In this document: piece after piece, positions 12,495 to 25,314 of the stretch
Layout: each line of letters starts with the position of its first letter
How positions within the stretch are numbered: position 1 is the stretch's first letter
NCBI GenBank assembly: GCA_026225945.1
Contig: JAMJFZ010000239.1
Location: 32,192,501 to 32,256,500, forward strand
Direction of reading: 5' to 3'
DNA: 64,000 nt
Origin: Cricetomys ansorgei
Lineage: Eukaryota; Chordata; Mammalia; Rodentia; Nesomyidae
The notes under the pieces: model-generated
What the model saw: the letters and a program-made list of their open reading frames with translations, nothing else
Told to the model about the DNA's origin: nothing
Database searches by the model: none
Position numbers and translations under genes: made by a program

Positions 12495-14785
12495 GATTTC
12501 TAATAAACTCCATTTCTTAAACCTTTCACAACCACTCAGCAATGCCATTGGCTCAGAGAAGCCATGAATGATAATTGTGGATTTTTTTCTTTTTGTTTCA
12601 CATATTTGGAAGCTTTGCTATTAAGTACGTAGACCTTTGGACTGTCATGCTTGCAGGAAAAATTTGATCACCATTATGTCATGTCTCACTTTACTTCTGA
12701 TAATGTTTCTTTTTGGGACACCCCCCCACTTGAACTGACCTTAATGTGGCCACTCTGGATTTTTAAAAGGAAAAGGAGGTGAAGGATAGTTATATGCTCT
12801 ATTGTTACCAACCCTTTACTTTTAAACTGTGTCCTCACATTTAAAATGGCTCTCTTATAAATAATAGGTAACCAAGCCTTCTTTAATGCTAAGTCTTTCA
12901 CTGATTCATTTAGACACTTAAAATAATTTTTACAGTTGAATTCAAGCATACCATATTGGTAGATGTTTTCTATTTGTTTGGTTTGCCTTTTTCCCACTTT
13001 CTCCTTTCTCTGAATTTAGCTGAGCACTTAATGACGAGTCTGTGTCCTCTAATTACTTACCTTTTAGCTTTCGTTTTGAACAACTAGCTACTGAAGTATT
13101 AAAGTGACTGGTTTAAGAATCTGCAGTGGTGAACTCAGCCTCTTCTCCCTACTCATCCAAAGGAAATTATCTGCTTAATCGTCTCATAAGGACCATGCAA
13201 ATCCATGCATCCCTGGCGGACTCTCACCTAGAGGCAACCCAAGTCTTTGCCACAAGGAGCTAGTGGTCCTCAAAGTCTTGGTAGACATCTGAACCAGTCT
13301 CTCTATTCTCTGACGCCATTATCACGTCTCTTTTCTGTTGCTGCATTGTGGCTGTGTAGAGTAATTTTCATTGGATGAAAACCCCCACCCCAGTCCCTCT
13401 GATGTCTTTTATTAAAAGTTGCAGTTCACCTGCAGTGTGACTCCCTGCCAGCCCGCCCCTCGTGAGAGCTAGTGAGCCAATTCAGGAGCAGGAAAGGAAG
13501 CTGCAGCAGTGACCCTGTCTTCCTCAAAGAGATTCTGTACATCTTTGTTAACACTGAACTCAGAGATGGTTGTAAGTGTGTTGTGTAATAAGAAGAGAGC
13601 ACTAAGAGTGAGTCCTCAAGCCTCCAGCTCTTGGGCCTTTCCGTTGCTCTCAATTGCACTTACGTTAATGATAGAAACATGTTGGCACAGTTCTTTGTCC
13701 ATCAGTTATATTTTAGAGCAACTAAATAAAAGAAATCCATTTTATGCTTATGCCTTGGTAGTTTGAGCACCTGATGTTCTGATGGCATCTGATGTATTCT
13801 ACCTGGATATCTTCCTCTAATGTTTCTAGACAGTGGTTTGTGGCAATGTGGCAATGAATTACTCGTCTTCATGCCTTTTACTTGTTATAAAGCAGGTTGG
13901 GATCTTTTTCCTTTTTATCAACGAAAAATAATGCCTTATTTATTGTATCCTGTTTCACATGATTTCTTACCTGCCATGTACTTATCATAGATACTTCCCT
14001 CTGGCTGCCTTCAAGACTTTCTCTTTGTCAGGTAGAGAGTCGAAAGCAGAGGTAACTTTCGCTGTTTGCTTCCTACATTGCTCTGCTCTCTCAATTTGCT
14101 TTAGGTGCTTCCAGGCGTGTCAGAAACTCTGTCTTTTTTGGCTCACCCAACTCTACTCACTTTTAATTTTCTTTGGCACTTTTTAGGGTGATGGGGCTGA
14201 GGGAGAAGGGGAAGGAGAGGGAAGATCGGAAGGAAGTCATTGTCCTTTTTCAGCCTCCGATTTAGGTGAGCATCAGGAACCCAAGTCTTGGGTCTGGGTA
14301 TCTGTTATGCCCGCTTTTTCTCCAGAGGCTGCACTGAGCCTGGTGCACACTCCCACACCTTCCCCGGGGGCCTCTCTCTCTGTGCTTCGATCCCTTTGTC
14401 CTGCACAGTGATGCTATCATTCCTCTGAGGCCGCACAGCAGATGAGGGGTGACTTTAGTGCCTTGGGTCCAGCTGGTGTTTCAGGGAATGCTTTGTTTCG
14501 GTTCTCCCAAGTATCTTCTGCAAGGACCTCTCTGAGTTCCTATGGGAAGGTCTGGCAAGAGGTCCCTCCCAACACCCCACTCACCTATACAGTCGGCCTT
14601 CAGGAACTTAAAGGTCACATTCAGCTCCTAGAATTCATTAGAAATCCCTAGGTGTTCTTTCTCACTGGGTTTCTAGGGCACATTCTTTGGGCATATCTAC
14701 AAAAACCTTGGCTCAACCTGGATTTGAAGCTGTTTACCCTGTGATCTCAGTACTCTTACAGCCTCAGAAAGATTAGCAAACTTTA
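12495..14785. other. Intergenic; nothing recognised
   Basis: No gene or clear repeat seen; ORFs are short and unsupported. Confidence 0.5.
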
Positions 14786-14789
14786 TTTT

Positions 14790-14880
14790 TTAAGTTTTTT
14801 TATTGGTATGTATCAATCATATGCATAACGGATATCAGTATGACATTTCCATGTGTGTATTTTTACAGGAAAACTGAATG
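14790..14880 (-). mobile_element. L1 3'-end fragment (rodent Lx-like)
   Basis: Short match, on the reverse strand, to the end of older rodent L1 3' UTRs (the block with GACATTTCCATGTGTGTAT). Small and diverged. Confidence 0.35.
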
Positions 14881-14964
14881 ATGTTACAGATACCTATGAA
14901 AACTAACTTTTTATAATTATAAGATTACACTTCAAGATCCTGTTTTAAATGAAAAAGAAACAAT

Positions 14965-15178
14965 AACTCCACCAGTGAGTTGGCCCAGAAGGTAAAGCCA
15001 CTTGTCCCCAAGCCTAACAACCAGGGACTATATGGTAGAGGGAATGAACTGACCCATGTAAGCTGTCCTCTGAACTCACAAGAGCATGAGCATACCTGCG
15101 TATGCATGTGAGTGTGTGCTCATACACACACACACACGCATACACACCACACACAAACACACACACACAATGAATAAA
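14965..15178 (+). mobile_element. B3-type SINE with (CA)n tail
   Basis: Diverged tRNA-derived head (GAGTTGGCCCAGAAGGTAAAG), B2/B3 body including GTAAGCTGTCCTCTGA, and an ACACAC-rich tail at 15123-15172. Confidence 0.6.
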
Positions 15179-15184
15179 TACTTT

Positions 15185-17485
15185 TAGTTAAAGAAAATAG
15201 TAACTGATTTTCAACCAAAATGTCATCTTCAATACAACTTCAGTAAATAAAAATGCCTCTTAGAACTAAAAGAGCAGTTTCCTTAAAGCAGAGGACAGAG
15301 TCATGCATTTTAAAGAGGTTAAAACTTGCCATTGGGAGGTAGGTTCCATTCATTACACTGTATTTTCGGAAGTAAACAACATTTTCATGAATGACTTCGG
15401 TAGCTCCTTTAGCAGTTTACTTTCCCCTGCTCTGGGCCATTCGTGATCAAGGCGATCTTAGAGCTGAACATGAGATGCAGAGACATATGCTCAAAGCTGA
15501 GACAGAAATGGCAAGTGGTCGCATTCCTCAGATCGTGTCATTGAGTGAAACAGGGAACCCAATACCTCAGCAGATGACAAGTTCAAGGATGACGACTGCC
15601 TTCTCGAAAGCTAAATTGGAACACATGAAACCCACTGAGTCTGAGTGCTCGTGTGAATCGTTTTGGAGCACAAGGATTAATGAGGGTATGAGAGTATGTC
15701 CTCGGATTAGAATGCATTCCTGGAGAATGAGAGGAAGAAATATGAGAAATATTAGACAGAAAGCAAATACAGCATTCTTAATTTCTCACTATGTGACCAG
15801 CAGAAGCAAGGGAGGTCGTGTGACTTTGGTGGTAAGTCACTTTCCCACAATACACCTGCACATAAGAGACAACTCTAACCAGTACATGGCTCTGTTCAGA
15901 GTCAGAAATGTTCACCAGCTATGAGAAGACAGGGCTCTGAGTTTTTACGCACTTCTGGTATTATTTTCTGGAACTAACGGGGTTATAAATTCAAATCTGT
16001 CCATGCTTTAGGCAAACCAGTGGAATTATCTAAGCAGCGAGATACAAATAAAATCATGAACTGTGTGATTTAGAAGCATCTAGATAGTTGAAAAATGTTT
16101 GACATTAAACCAAACATGTAACTTAAAAGTCAGCGGATCTCTGGGAAGGCTAACTATGCCTGGCGTGAAGCATCTGATCACTTATAACAACAGATGATGA
16201 GTTGAACGACTGAAATAATTCAGACTCCCTGTTTATAACAATGGCAATTCAAAGTACTGTGGGAATTGCAAACTTTTTATTTTTTTTTAAGTTCAGATTG
16301 AGGGGAATGTGAACAAGGGTACCAGCTGTTTTATTAGACAATGTCCTGGATAAGGTCATTCCTGAATGAAAATTTTCACACTCTGTTTTAATCATGAATC
16401 ACTACTGAACCTTTAAAAGGATGGTGACAAATAGCTGAGATAGCCCGGAAATGAATTCTTTTCCGTGACCAAATGTGGTGCTTTCTTAGCCAGGAAAGAA
16501 ATCTGAACTTCTTGGCACACTCCCTGCTTTACAACAGACTAGAAATTAAAAATATAACAACAATGTGTAATACAGGTGCAGAAAGCAGTCCATCTACTTG
16601 AGATCTGGCCTTATAAAGAAAAAAGAAACACATAAAAATTAACATCTACTTTTAACTATCAGACTGGCTTAACAATGCGGACAAGTTAGAGAGATCAACA
16701 CAGAGCATAAGTTGATACCTGAATTGTTTCTGGTTCCTTCTAAACCATTCTTCCGTTTCTAAATACATCTCCCTGCTGGTAAGGAAGGAAGGGTACTCTT
16801 GTCCCTGCGGGCAGATATTGATATACTGCGTGCCTCCTGTGCTGATGGGATATAAAGAATGTGTTTTAACTGAACAACCAAAGCACCCTCCCAACTTGAA
16901 AAGGTCAGCTTTTAACAAACGGGTGGTCACTTCTGTGTTTTCTTTTTATAGTGCAGATGATGTCTTCTGTGATGACCCAACATGACATAAATGTCTGACA
17001 AAGACGACTGCAGGGAGCTGAGCAGTGATGTCAAAGGCTCACTCACTGCTAGTGAATCAAGTCTTCATGCTCTGACCGGGACTTTTCCACAGCATGAACT
17101 ACGCTGGGAACCTCTGCGAGACAACTTGAAACTGAACATGAGGATATTAATTCCTTGCAAAAGAGATCCCATACCAAAATATGATACACACAGCTGTTCA
17201 ACAGCCATGTTCAGCAACATTTTTAAGTTAAGAGCAGTTAGGGCTCTTTTCAAGGGTAAGTTTTTTTTTTTTTCCGACTTGCTATTGTCATTCAATAAGA
17301 AAGTAAGATATGCATACATTATGATTAACACAAGGTACAATATTGTATATGCCATCTCATCTATAAAGCGCCATGGCTTTTCTCAGCCATTTCTTTGCTT
17401 TTCTTGCTTAAGCAGGTTCCTTATGACTGTTTGCACATTAGGGTAAAAATCGTTACAATGTTTGTATGATGAAATTTACTTAAAG
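15185..17485. other. Intergenic; longest unexplained ORF of this half (15391-15924)
   Basis: Holds a 177-codon plus-strand ORF at 15391-15924 that starts at ATG but resembles no family I know and has no splice or promoter context. A second open frame spans 16991-17446. Both are most likely chance. No clear repeat. Confidence 0.4.
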
Positions 17486-17489
17486 ATAA

Positions 17490-17678
17490 ATGGGGCAGGT
17501 GAAGGGGTTCCATGGGCAAAGGCACTCGTCGCCAACCGTGGTAACCTGAGTTCCATGCCCAGGATCCACGTGATGGAAGGAGAGACCCCAGACTCACATA
17601 GTAGAAGGAGAGAACTGATTCCCACACATGTGCAGTGGCACATACACATACCCATACATTCTTAAAAATGCATTAAAA
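17490..17678 (+). mobile_element. B3-type SINE
   Basis: GGGGCAGGTGAAGGGGTTCCATGGGCAAAGGCACT head, degenerate B box GAGTTCCATGCCC, GAAGGAGAGA body twice, and an ACATACACATACCC tail. Diverged full-length element. Confidence 0.65.
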
Positions 17679-17689
17679 TATATATTTTC

Positions 17690-18245
17690 CAAGAGGATAA
17701 ATGGAAATTAAGAATGTCCCTAAAACAGAAAAGAAGAGGCCATTTCCATAATGGGACTCTTGAAATATTCATAACTGCATCGTTTTAAAGTAATCAGGAG
17801 GGAAATTTTTATACATATACTACAAGAGTTATTTAATGTACATACTTGAATTCGGGGAGCAATGTTTACATTTTAGAGGTAATGTCGAAATATTACCCAT
17901 TAAGTAATTTCATGTATGAGAATATGAGGAAAGTTCGTGTCCATCAATCAATGGATTGGTGTAAACACGCTTAGTATGGATTCCCAGTGGCTGTGGAACA
18001 TGACCTGTCCTAATCAAACCACACTGGCAGGACATCCTGACTGCCTGTAATGACGATACATTTTACAGTTATAGCATAATGGGGCAAATGTGGGTTGATT
18101 TTTGCCTTCAAATAAATTTAGTCTCTAATTCTTGAATTATCAGAACAAAACGTGATAATGTGAGTATAAATTTCAACATAGTACTGCTTTCTTAAATCAA
18201 TGTCCTAACATAAATTAACCTTAATTTTTCTTTTCTGTGTTTTCA
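17690..18245. other. Intergenic; nothing recognised
   Basis: AT-rich, no gene or repeat seen. Confidence 0.5.
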
Positions 18246-18318
18246 GTGGTGGGACTTGAACCCAGGGCATCATGCAAACTAGGCAAGTGCTCTACCACTA
18301 AGCTACTCCCCATCGCTG
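18246..18318 (-). mobile_element. ID/B4-type tRNA-derived SINE fragment
   Basis: GGGACTTGAACCCAGGGC, then GGCAAGTGCTCTACCACTAAGC, is the reverse complement of the ID/B4 tRNA-like head with both internal promoter boxes recognisable. Confidence 0.75.
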
Positions 18319-18319
18319 G

Positions 18320-21300
18320 TTCTCAGATCTGAAAAGAGATAGTTAAGACACCCAGTGTCTTGGGATTAATTGGTTTTATCCTAACCTTTTAAAATAATGA
18401 TGATAATAATATAATCTTTTTCCTGTTTCTCCCAAATATCTAAGTTTTAAAAAATAATCCTTTAAAGAAATACAGTGGAGACTTTCATTAGCTATAATCA
18501 AACACATTTCTCTTTGAATTTGCTGAACCTATAGGGTCAGCAGCAGTGCAAAAGGTTTCTATTTTCCCACAGTGGTGGAGCAAGATATCTGCGCTCAGCT
18601 CCAGCTGGCTGCTGCTCAGGACAGGATTTGCAAGTCCACATTCCAGATTGCCTCAATATTGCAACACAAGACCATTTTAAAACACAAAAACAACTATCCA
18701 ACAATCAAAGGACACAAGAGGGCGACCATTTTACAGAACTTTAAACAGAAAGCATCTTGAAGGTCACTGCTCTTGTCAAGCAAGTAGAAAAAGATGGCGA
18801 GACCCACACACTACACAACAAACGTAGTAAGCTCCGGGACAGAAGTCTCTCAGCTCACGAGCAAAAGGCACAAAAGTAACTTTCAGTGGTAGCTTTTAGG
18901 AATCCCTATGCCAAGTGCAAAGCTACACACTTGGCTGCGGATACAGTGGTGGTTTCCAGAGGCTCGCAATGCCAAGCGTGAATATTATGCGTGGCTCTTG
19001 TGTTTTCCCATTATGTTATAACTATGAAATTTATTTCCATCACAGGCAGCCAGGACAGACTGCCAGTGCGCTGTGATTTGAATGACATAAAGGATAAAAG
19101 GAGGCAGGATTGTGACTCAAGAGGAAAGGGCTGCTCAGGAACGAACAGCACCCTCCTTGCACAGATGATAGCGCTAAGGAATCCTGGGACTGATTGCTGA
19201 TCCCAGATGTCACCGTCCGCGAGAGATGGCTCGTGCAGCTCCTGCTAGATGTTCTGACACCCTTCATGAGATTCACGGGGCCAGGAAAAGGTGTCATTTG
19301 CTTGGGTTAGGTCACATGCCCTTCTCTGGGACAGTTCCCAAGATCACAGAAATGAAGTGTCCGGACTAGTCAGGACTGGGTGGGATCACCCCTGAGCCAT
19401 GGAAGTGGGTCAGCCCCTTTGTTAGCAGGCAGGAAGCGGTGCTTCCCAGGTGAATCCTTGAGTACTGTTTGCACCAAAATAATTGAAAAGTTACTGAGCC
19501 TTCAAAGGATAGTGAGGAAAAAAAATTTCTAGTTTTCTTTTTCTATTTTTTTTTAAACAAGACCTCACTAGGTAATCGGGCCGTCCTTGTGACCTTGGAC
19601 CCCACCCTACCTGCTTCATCCCCCACCAAGTGCATGGAGGACAGTTGTGCTCAACCACGCTCAGCTTCTTACTCTTATTCGCTCAATTACAATCATGTTT
19701 GTTATTTGATGTTGTCTTGGTTACCCAAAATGGCCGCCGCTGTAATTGCACATTAACCGAATTCACAGATAAGCTAAACTGCAACTCTTTTTCTTAACAC
19801 CTGTCCTGTCCTGCTCATCATGGCTCTCACAGTATGCTGACACCCTCCCCCCCAGGTACCCACTGCTCTTCCTCTGCTATCTAGCCGCTGGCCCATCAGA
19901 GCCTGGCTCCTCTAGTGATGGCGTTCCTCACCGGATCCCCTGAGAACTAGCCAGCTGACATCACCCAGCTGAGAGAGAACTTTTGAGCAAACCTTATATA
20001 ATCAAGGTTTTACTTCCCACAGAGGCAAAAAGTATAAAGGCAAAGCCTACGTCATCTGTTTGCCTCCTTGTCACTGTGTGAGAAGAAGGACTTGTTCTCT
20101 CTCATAAATCCACACAGAAAGCGAACCTTCTAATCTCTTCCTCACTAAGGAGAGGGATGAAGTCAATCCCTCTGCCTCCATTCGCCCTTCTCTATAAGGG
20201 AAAGGGAAAAGCTCAACTTTCGCTAGAGCTTACTTCCCTACTTGACAGAACTCAGGTCACCGCTCACTGGTGCTCTGATGTCTATTCTCTGATGGTTCTG
20301 TGTTCTGTTCGTGCAGGAAGTTCTAGCTCCTGCCCGGGTGCAGGCCCTTGCATTCCCTCTGTCTGAAGCCATCTGGTAAAGAAAGGTCTGCTGCCTTCAA
20401 TGGGAGACTTGCTGATCTCTCTCTGTTCCAGTTCTTCCTGTCTCTCTGTGGGCCTGCTGAAAGGCTAGTCAGGAGACTTGGGTCACTTTGCAAATGCAGA
20501 TTATATTTGAACTGCAAAGAAGGGACTGGTTTATAGCCTCAAACCCAAACCACAGGCTCCACTCTAGGGCTCATATCCCTGAATTTTACTGGCTACTCAT
20601 ATTCCTAATAAAACAACACCTAAATTCTTCTCTATATAAGTTAGAACCTGAGAGTTCCCTCTGTCTCTGAGAATTCATTGCTGTTATTTTCAAAGTCTTC
20701 ACACCATTCTAATCTCAAATCTTGCTTGTGTTAACTGCCAGGGAAAGGCTTAATTTCAGTAAATGCCAAGAAAAGAGAATTCGGAAAGGGCAGGTGATTT
20801 TTTCCATAATCCAGTTGGCAGCATAGAGGTCCTAGAGACAGATCAGTACTCACTGAGGATATACCCTCAAAACCAGAGACATTCACATCCTTCAGCTTCA
20901 AACAATAGCCAGAGCAATTCATCCAGCAGTTACTACCTGTGACTGTTTCATTTGATCAAGAAACGATGGAACGTAAGCCTTCTCATCTTTATGTACACAG
21001 AGGATTTCCAGGCAAAAAGGAAATCATGCAACCCGTTATCATAATGTCCAGGACATGCTTCTAAGCTGCCATGGCACTGTTGATCAGAAAGATCACAAAA
21101 AAACACTTTGCAGGTGTTTCATCCATGTCCGTGTGGGTAGTGGTTATGGAGTCGTATGCGCTGGAGAATATATATATATATATATAAAACCATGCTGCTT
21201 CTGTTGTTTCTAAGCACCTCATTGGGTGGGATATTGGATATCACTTGAGATAATGCAAGCCTTAAAGCCTGTCAAATTGAGACAGTCCATGCACCTGCGT

Positions 21301-22530
21301 CCAGCTGTCCACCCCTGCAGCCGTTCTGGGCAGCTGTCTGTGTTCCCAGCCTTCCTCACATAGCGCAGAGTATCAAGCTACATATCAAAAATGTCTCCCT
21401 ACGTCCAAAGAGAAAATCAGGTGGCAGACATTAAATCAGCCAGCCCCATCACTGCCGCTGCTGCCCATACTTAGTCAGGAAATTATGGACTGTGCAAAAC
21501 AAGTTCCTGGGATATTTCTGTAAAGTTTGCTTGGCACGTACCTGATACAGAGGCGGAAATTTTAAAGAGTAAACTGTTCTGCTAATCTTCGTGTCTCAAA
21601 TCAGTGTCTGAATGGGTTTCTGTGAGGTCAGCAGAAGCCGGTGAAGAAGAGGAAAATCCCCCGATGGCCATTCTGTATAGTGTTCCCTGCCATGTCTCAT
21701 GCTCAGGGATGGGGGGGGGGGCGTGGACTTAGTATTGTTTGCTTCCTGGTAGTTTATTTTATTTTATTCTATTCTTCACCAAGTGTTAGTGAGAAACAAA
21801 GACAAAAATAGGGAAAGGGAGCAATATTGATACTGACATCTGAATCACTTTGTCCTGTGTCTGTGGATGAAATAAGAGGCAGTGCAAGCAGAAACTACTT
21901 CCGTAATACATGGGTCATGTCCAGGATATAGAAAAATAGGAGAGTTCTAAAATAAAATAAAAATGGCAACAAAGGAATAAATCACCATACCTCCTTAGCG
22001 TAGCAGGTCTTCTGATTAAAAGAATGAAAGTAATCAAGTTCATCACATCATTTATTAATTGGGTATGTCAAAATGACTATTTTTTTTTTATCATAGTGAG
22101 GGGTTTCTACTGTCTGGGAAGATACCTCAGAGATAAAAGTACAAGACAGAAACGAAACACATTCTATTTACTTTTATTCACCTAGAAACTTTTACAAAAG
22201 GATTAAAGCATATCAGCTTGTAATCACAGACACAGCAGTTAAGCCCATGCTTCGGAGTAGCCTTTGCTCTTGGAAGCTGGAGAGCAGCCTTTGGAGACAC
22301 AGCTGTCCTTAGGCCAGACTCCAGACTCTATTGCTGGAATGATTCAGCCTTTGCCATGGGAAGCCTAACCACAGAGAAGCTGCAGAGGAAGACGGAGAGA
22401 CAAGAATGAAGTGCACAAGAGTGTGGTTTACCTACACGGGTGGGCAAGGTAGCCAAGCAATGCTGTGATAACATTGCTGAACCCTGGTAGGTACTGCTTC
22501 CTGGTTCCTTGCCTTCCACTGACTCTGGTG
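18320..22530. other. Intergenic; simple repeats only
   Basis: Includes (TA)n at 21169-21187, an 11-G run at 21711-21721, T-rich tracts, and a motif AAAATGGCCGCC (a YY1-type core) near 19728. A short B1-like reverse fragment may lie at 19556-19610. The 19.7-20.7 kb stretch has an LTR-like feel (TATAAAGG near 20033) but I could not pair or name it. Confidence 0.4.
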
Positions 22531-22532
22531 TG

Positions 22533-22580
22533 TGTGTGTGTGTGTGTGCGTGCGCGCGTGCATGTGTGTGTGCACACGCA
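22533..22580. repeat. (TG)n microsatellite
   Basis: TG repeat with CG interruptions, ending near 22580. Confidence 0.9.
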
Positions 22581-22607
22581 CCACCACACCTGACATTTTT
22601 ACTTGGT

Positions 22608-23003
22608 AATCTAGTTTGCTTTGCATCACTGTGATAAACACAAAAGCAACTTAAGGAGGAAAGGTTCATTTCATTTTATACTTCCACACACCGATCCATC
22701 ATTGAGGGAAGTCAGGGCAGAAACTTATGGCGGGAACCTGGAGGGAGGAACTGAAGCAAAGACAGCAGACAGGTGCTGCTATTTGACTTGCTTTCCTTAG
22801 CTTGCTTTCTTTAAATACAAGCCTATTTAAAGGGTGGTGCCCAGGGGTGGCACCACCCACAGGGGGCTGAGTCCTAATCCACATCGATCATTGACCAAGA
22901 AAATGCCCCACAGACTTCCCCAGAGGCCAATCTTACGAATGCATTATCTCCGGTGAGATTTTCTCTTCCCAGACGAAGGTTGTGTCAAGCAGACAAAAGA
23001 AAC
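22608..23003 (-). mobile_element. ERVL-like LTR, minus strand (same family as the 35.6 kb element)
   Basis: Reads in reverse the LTR seen at 35636-36030 and 37323-37731. Shared blocks include CCACCCACAGGGGGCTG, CAAGAAAATGCCCCACAG and GTGTCAAGCAGAC at the outer end. Solo copy, diverged. Confidence 0.65.
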
Positions 23004-23009
23004 AAAACA

Positions 23010-24275
23010 AAAACAAACGAATGAACAAGTTCTCCTTTGAGAGTGAAACTCAAAAAGAAATATAACGTAGCATCCCTTCTGGTTTGTTTATTTCCCTATC
23101 CTGTCAAGTGAACAGAAGCAACGAAGACGATATTTAAAAACTTAGGCATGCTTCTTCAACCATCTCCCCACTACGATCATGGATGAGAACTGCCTTTAGA
23201 TGGGTGACCAGATTAGGCTTCAGGTAGATGGTGCTGAATCTCTGTTCTCTGATGAAAACTTCTTCTGGCATTTGCAGCTGTATTAGCTTTTACTGGATTT
23301 TCTATAGAGCATGAGCCATGAGTAAAGGTATTCGTGGGGTTAGAGGGCTGCTAAAATGTGAATCCTGGAACACAGCTCAAGATATGGGCAAGGAGACAAA
23401 AGAAGAGGGACCACTGTGGGAAAGATGAGGCAAGGACTGTAATAACTGACTTTATACAGTGCCCAATAATCCCTGGACTTGCACACAGATAGCCATCTTG
23501 GACCCTCACTGTACAGTCTGTCACAGACAATGAATTCCCAGTGGCTTAGCAAATAGTGAAAGATAGGCCAGGCGGTGAATACAGAGGCATGTTAATGTCC
23601 ACCACGGAAGGGGCTCTCTCCAGCACCTGCCACATGGTAGGGTAACATTTCCCTCCCAAGTAACCACGCAAGTGTATCAAACAAGACTCGAGACCACACA
23701 CTGAACCCCAGAGTTCTGTCCTATAACTTCAAGGGATGGTTCAGTAAGAGTATTTTCACACTTCCAATTACTGTCAATAAAACCAAAAGTGCTTAAAGAG
23801 GAGGAATTCCCCCTAGAGATGGGACTTTCTTAGCGTTTGCCTAAGAATTAAAGGTTTCTTTAAGAGATTAAAAAAAAAATTGCTCTCAGACCCAGAAGTC
23901 AAAGGTATCCCAAGGTAACTCACCCCTCAAGACTCTCCAATATCATTCTTGGTGTTCCAAAGGTACAAAGGCCTTCACTGCAGGGGCATGCCTTCTATGG
24001 AGCTGGGCTTCTTCAGCAGGCTAATCCTGTAGGCGAAGTGATATGCAGAAAGTACACAACATCCTATCGGATTTGGAATCGGGAGCGCCCTAAAATCAAA
24101 AAGCTACTGTTTTCATAGAAAATCTGTTTCCAACACTGCCTGAATCTTTAGGCATCTAGACAATCAAGGAGACAGTCAACAGGAGTATTTTTTTTCTATT
24201 CTAAATTGCAGAGGAAGTCAAAGCTGTGCCCTATCTCCTTACTCCAGCTACCTAACCACCCTCATTTTGTTTTTG
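23010..24275. other. Intergenic; nothing recognised
   Basis: No gene or clear repeat seen. Confidence 0.5.
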
Positions 24276-24279
24276 GCTT

Positions 24280-24395
24280 TCTTTTCTTTTTTTTTTTTTT
24301 TAAACAGGGTCTTCTTATACAGTCCAGACTGGCTTTAAACTTGTGATCCTCCTGCCTCAACCTCCTGAGTACGGGTTCACCATGGCTGACCTCAA
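24280..24395 (-). mobile_element. B1/PB1-type SINE fragment
   Basis: Poly(T), then CAGGGTCTTCTTATACAGTCC, GATCCTCCTGCCTCAACCTCC and GAGTACGGGTTCACC: the reverse of a diverged 7SL SINE. Confidence 0.75.
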
Positions 24396-24407
24396 TTTTC
24401 ATTCTTT

Positions 24408-25070
24408 GTTTTTCATATATGTGTACTTAATTTCCATAATTTCTCCCTTCCCTCCAGACCCTCCCATGCTCCCCGTCATGATCCCTTTTTCTTTAACTAT
24501 TAGCCTTACAAATATATGAGAAAAGATATACACACATTCTGCTGAATCCATTTAGTGCCACTCGTACGTATGTTTCTAGTGCCAACCACTTGGCAGTAGA
24601 TAACCAATTAAGAGCTCATCCGGGGGAATGACCTCTCTCAGCGGTCATTAATTGCCTGTAGCGCCTCATCTAGAAGTGGAACCTTGAGAGATTTCTCCCA
24701 ACAACCACTTGGGATGTTAACTGGTATTGTCATCACTCAGGTCTTGTTTAGGTATCCATGTTGTTGAGGGATCGTGGATGCAGCTTCTTCTGTGTCACAC
24801 AAACATACATGACACAATCTCATGTCCAGGTCTTTGGGCTCTTACAATCCTTTTGTCCTCCTTTTCCTTTCCATGTTCCCTAAGCTTAGGGTTGTGTTGT
24901 AGACACATCAGTCAAGGTCAGGAGTTTTGGGCATTTTGACCAGATGTGGCTTTTTATACTAGTCTCCATATGCATTTTTGTTCTTTTTTTAAAATATTTG
25001 AATTTTTTATTCTTAACCCCAGATTTCCTACCTTCCATCCTTCTGCCTCTACTATCCCACTATGTCTAAG
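24408..25070 (-). mobile_element. L1 3' UTR/3' end, minus strand (older rodent L1)
   Basis: The reverse strand carries the usual rodent L1 3' landmarks: GGATTCAGCAGAATGTGTG, GGGAGAAATTATGGAAATTAAG and TGAGAGAGGTCA-like blocks. A T-rich run at about 24983-25010 marks a tail-like stretch. No ORF2 remains. Confidence 0.6.
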
Positions 25071-25084
25071 CACTAGCAGCTATA

Positions 25085-25312
25085 TTAGGGGTTCTCAATC
25101 TCCCTAACGCTGTGACCCTTTAATACAGTTCCTTATGTTGTGGTGATCCCCCCACCCATAAGATGATTTTCATTGATGCATCATGATTATAATCTTGCTA
25201 CTGTTGTGAATTGTACTGTAAATATCTAACATGCAGATGGTCTTAGGTAACCTCTGTGAAAGGGTCAGGACCCTCAAAGGCATTGCGATCCGCAGGATGG
25301 GAACCGCTGATC
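25085..25312 (+). mobile_element. URR1-type hAT element, second copy
   Basis: GGGGTTCTCAATCTCCCTAA start and GGGAACCGCTGA end, with CCTTTAATACAGTTCC and AATCTTGCTACTGTTGTGAA inside. Same element as at 11794-12008, complete but more diverged at its 3' end. Confidence 0.8.
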
Positions 25313-25314
25313 TA

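Noticed and set aside
18246..18318. Possible functional tRNA gene
   Set aside because: The tRNA-like boxes belong to a SINE head in reverse orientation; no full cloverleaf can be drawn.
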